Source of the DNA: Streptomyces klenkii
GTDB lineage: Bacteria; Actinomycetota; Actinomycetes; Streptomycetales; Streptomycetaceae
Direction: 5' to 3'
Length of the DNA: 64,000 nucleotides
Assembly: GCF_003626645.1 (NCBI RefSeq)
Contig: NZ_RBAM01000004.1
Location: 248,001-312,000 of the forward strand
Position numbers and translations under genes: made by a program. The notes beneath the pieces were generated by a model that searched no databases, was not told the DNA's origin, and was given only the letters and a program-made list of their open reading frames with translations. This document shows, piece after piece, positions 61,552 through 64,000 of this stretch (the first letter of the stretch is position 1; each line of letters opens with the position of its first letter).

Positions 61552-62631
61552 GTGACCGAGAACACCCCGAAGCTGCGCGCCGCGCTGGACGACGTGCCCA
61601 CCTACAAGCCGGGCAAGCCCGCCGCCGCCGACGGCCCGGTCGCGTACAAGCTGTCCTCCAACGAGAACCCGTATCCGCCGCTGCCGGGCGTGCTGGAGCG
61701 GGCCGTCACCGCGGCGGGCGTGCTCAACCGCTACCCCGACATGGCGTGCGCCGGGCTGATGGCCGAGCTGGCCGAGCGCTTCTCCGTGCCCCTGGCGCAC
61801 CTGGCCACCGGCACCGGCTCGGTGGGCGTGGCCCAGCAGCTGGTGCAGGCCACGGCCGGCCCCGGCGACGAGGTGATCTACGCCTGGCGGTCCTTCGAGG
61901 CGTACCCGATCATCACCCAGGTCTCCGGCGCCACCCCGGTGCAGATCCCGCTGACCGGCGACGAGGTCCACGACCTGGAGGCGATGCTGGCGGCGATCAC
62001 CGACCGGACCCGGCTGATCTTCGTCTGCAACCCCAACAACCCCACGGGCACCGTGGTGCACCGGGCGGAGCTGGAGTCCTTCCTGGACCGCGTGCCCTCC
62101 GACATCCTGGTGGTGCTCGACGAGGCGTACATCGAGTTCGTCCGCGACGCCGAGTTCCCCAACGGGCTCGAGCTCTACCGCGACCGGCCCAACGTCTGCG
62201 TGCTGCGCACGTTCTCCAAGGCGTACGGCCTGGCGGGGCTCCGGGTGGGCTTCGCCGTGGCGCACGAGCCGGTGGCCGCGGCGCTGCGCAAGACGGCCGT
62301 GCCGTTCGGTGTGAGCCACATCGCGCAGGAGGCGGCGATCGCGTCGCTGCGCAGCGAGGACGCCCTGCGCGAGCGGGTCGACGCGCTGGTGGAGGAGCGG
62401 GCGCGGATCGTGGCGGAGCTGGCGGGCCAGGGCTGGACGCCGGCGGCGACCCAGGCGAACTTCGTGTGGCTGCGGCTGGGCGACCGGACGCTCGACTTCG
62501 CGGGGGCGTGCGAGCGGGCCGGGGTGATCGTGCGGCCGTTCGCGGGCGAGGGCGTGCGGGTGACGATCGGCGAGACCGAGGCGAACGACATCTTCCTGCG
62601 GGTGGCGGAGGAGTTCCGCAAGGAGCTCTGA
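61552..62631 (+). CDS. hisC: Histidinol-phosphate / aromatic aminotransferase
   Basis: The 359-residue protein is a class I/II aminotransferase with [14 protein letters not shown] near residue 35, [12 protein letters not shown] near residue 160, and the PLP lysine in [15 protein letters not shown] near residue 220. HisC and aromatic (Phe/Tyr) aminotransferases are close relatives. No histidine gene is next to it, so an aromatic role is at least as likely. I chose GTG 61552 because of GGAGGACC upstream; ATG 61525 is in frame. Confidence 0.85.
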   Translation: MTENTPKLRAALDDVPTYKPGKPAAADGPVAYKLSSNENPYPPLPGVLERAVTAAGVLNRYPDMACAGLMAELAERFSVPLAHLATGTGSVGVAQQLVQATAGPGDEVIYAWRSFEAYPIITQVSGATPVQIPLTGDEVHDLEAMLAAITDRTRLIFVCNPNNPTGTVVHRAELESFLDRVPSDILVVLDEAYIEFVRDAEFPNGLELYRDRPNVCVLRTFSKAYGLAGLRVGFAVAHEPVAAALRKTAVPFGVSHIAQEAAIASLRSEDALRERVDALVEERARIVAELAGQGWTPAATQANFVWLRLGDRTLDFAGACERAGVIVRPFAGEGVRVTIGETEANDIFLRVAEEFRKEL

Positions 62632-62651
62632 CCGGCCGGCCGGCCGACTGA

Positions 62652-62685
62652 AACGCCGCGCACCCCGCCCGGGGTGCGCGGCGTT
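62652..62685 (+). terminator. Perfect hairpin terminator after the HisC-type gene
   Basis: Bases 62652-62666 and 62671-62685 form a 15-bp perfect stem around a GCCC loop, 20 bp after the stop. Confidence 0.9.
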
Positions 62686-62787
62686 CGTGCGTCAGGGCAC
62701 GGGCCCGAGGGGCCGGGGCCGCACTAGGGCCGAAGGGGGTACCCCCCTGAGTTGTCCGAAAAGCTGGTGCGCCATAATGCTTGTGAA

Positions 62788-62803
62788 TGTGAACGCGTTC
62801 ACA
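62788..62803. promoter_or_regulatory. Rex operator upstream of cydA
   Basis: TGTGAACGCGTTCACA is a perfect 16-bp palindrome matching the Streptomyces Rex operator (TGTGAACNNNTTCACA-like). In S. coelicolor Rex represses cydABCD until the NADH/NAD+ ratio rises, when oxygen is limiting. A CATAAT hexamer lies just upstream at 62773-62778. Confidence 0.92.
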
Positions 62804-62897
62804 AGCGCGCCCTATTGTCCTGCTTCACCTGGGGCATACAGGTGCATAACGCCGGGGACCCGTGTTGCCGGCGATGCGACAGGCAAGGAGAGACCGA

Positions 62898-64000
62898 GTG
62901 AATCTGGCTTTGGCTCCTGAGACGCTGGCCCGCTGGCAGTTCGGCATCACGACCGTCTACCACTTCCTCTTCGTCCCGCTCACGATCAGCCTTGCCGCGA
63001 TCACTGCCGGACTGGAGACCGCCTGGGTCCGCACGGGCAAGGACAAGTACTTCCACGCGACGAAGTTCTGGGGAAAGCTCTTCCTGATCAACATCGCGAT
63101 GGGCGTGGTCACCGGCATCGTGCAGGAGTTCCAGTTCGGCATGAACTGGTCGGACTACTCACGCTTCGTCGGTGACGTCTTCGGCGCCCCGCTCGCGATG
63201 GAGGCCCTGCTCGCCTTCTTCTTCGAGTCGACCTTCATCGGCCTGTGGATCTTCGGCTGGGACAAGCTGCCGAAGAAGATCCACTGCGCGTGCATCTGGA
63301 TCGTCGCCGTCGGCACGCTGCTGTCCTCGTACTTCATCCTGGCCGCGAACTCCTGGATGCAGCACCCCATCGGCTACGCCGTCGACAAGGCGACCGGCAA
63401 GGCGCAGCTCACCGACATCTGGGCCGTGCTCACCCAGAACACCACGCTCGTCGTCGCCTTCCACACCCTGACCGCCGCCTTCCTCACCGGCGGCGCCTTC
63501 ATCGTCGGCATTGCCTCCTTCCACCTGTGGCGCGCCAAGCGCAAGCAACTGCGCGGCGAGGAGCTCGGCGAGAAGCAGCGCAGCCAGGTCGGCGCGATGC
63601 GGACCTCGCTGCGCACCGGCCTCGTCGTCGCGGTGATCGCCGGTCTGGGCACCGCGGTCAGCGGCGACGAACTCGGCAAGGTGATGTTCGAGCAGCAGCC
63701 GATGAAGATGGCCGCGGCCGAGGCGCTGTGGGAGACCAAGGCGCCGGCGCCGTTCTCGGTCTTCGCGGTCGGCGACGTCTCCAAGGGCCACAACAGCGTC
63801 GAGATAGAGATCCCGGGCCTGCTCTCCTTCCTCGCCCACAACAACTTCACCGAGGCCGTCCCCGGCATCAACGACATCGCCGCCCGCGAGGCCGCCCGGT
63901 TCGGCGGCAAGCCGGAGGACTACATCCCCAGCATCTTCATGACCTTCTGGGGCTTCCGGCTCATGATCGGCTTCGGGATGACCTCCTTCGTCGCCGCGCT
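62898..64000 (+). CDS. cydA: Cytochrome bd ubiquinol oxidase subunit I (partial at window end)
   Basis: CydA carries the haems of the high-affinity bd-type oxidase. The visible 367 residues start at GTG 62898 with MNLALAPETLARWQFGITT, followed by VYHFLFVPLT with the conserved His19-type haem ligand, AFFFESTFIGLWIFGWDKLP, and WMQHPIGYAVD. Several spans are present. The gene runs off the right edge, so the end is not seen. It is controlled by the Rex operator about 95 bp upstream. GGAGAG precedes the start. Confidence 0.96.
   Translation, partial: MNLALAPETLARWQFGITTVYHFLFVPLTISLAAITAGLETAWVRTGKDKYFHATKFWGKLFLINIAMGVVTGIVQEFQFGMNWSDYSRFVGDVFGAPLAMEALLAFFFESTFIGLWIFGWDKLPKKIHCACIWIVAVGTLLSSYFILAANSWMQHPIGYAVDKATGKAQLTDIWAVLTQNTTLVVAFHTLTAAFLTGGAFIVGIASFHLWRAKRKQLRGEELGEKQRSQVGAMRTSLRTGLVVAVIAGLGTAVSGDELGKVMFEQQPMKMAAAEALWETKAPAPFSVFAVGDVSKGHNSVEIEIPGLLSFLAHNNFTEAVPGINDIAAREAARFGGKPEDYIPSIFMTFWGFRLMIGFGMTSFVAA

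Overview
The window is a high-GC actinobacterial chromosome segment, almost certainly Streptomyces. The evidence is the sporulation protein SsgA, the 14-bp Streptomyces parS sequence GTTTCACGTGAAAC, rare TTA codons, many GTG starts, and an order of rpmH-rnpA-yidD-yidC-jag-rsmG-parAB that marks the flank of oriC on the rpmH side (dnaA would lie just left of base 1). No tRNA, rRNA or CRISPR array was seen.

Bases 1-7.1 kb form the conserved oriC-proximal block: ribosomal protein L34, RNase P protein, membrane insertase YidC with YidD, the KhpB/Jag RNA-binding protein, RsmG, and the ParA/ParB segregation pair. Ten perfect parS sites lie between 3.8 and 18.5 kb and none to the right of that. Several parS copies are read as codons (Val-Ser-Arg-Glu-Thr) inside parA, parB and an anti-sigma gene. 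Others sit at the exact centre of long perfect palindromes that look like transcription terminators.

Bases 7.1-16.8 kb (minus strand) carry the thioredoxin system trxB-trxA behind a SigR-type promoter. Behind them, apparently as one operon, are a DUF6049-like secreted protein, the lipid II flippase MurJ, a membrane pseudokinase, the ECF factor SigM and its zinc-type anti-sigma factor. Then come cca, an MFS transporter, inositol-phosphate synthase with a PadR regulator and a perfect operator, and a cell-wall group (class A PBP, GT87 glycosyltransferase, alanine-racemase-like protein, FemX-type bridge transferase). The rpsF-ssb-rpsR-rplI operon, a MATE exporter and dnaB follow; dnaB is preceded by a cluster of DnaA-box-like sequences.

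Bases 34.5-50.5 kb are more accessory: a PAP2 enzyme with an AT-richer start region, a MerR-thioredoxin pair, a serine hydrolase, a class V aminotransferase, a TetR regulator fused to a zinc-finger-like tail, a MarR/MFS pair, a HbpS-like protein, a HAD phosphatase, and a flavohaemoglobin-type protein with two TTA codons. Next is an IS5-family element whose terminal repeats also enclose a small DUF6191-like membrane gene, followed by Nudix, LysR and cystathionine-lyase-type genes.

Bases 50.5-64 kb return to conserved Streptomyces genes: DUF5326, ssgA, a flotillin with a small NfeD-like partner, YibE/F, thiC under a TPP riboswitch, a membrane protein, a metallophosphoesterase, a LacI regulator, a HisC-type aminotransferase, and the start of cydA behind a perfect Rex operator, cut by the window edge.
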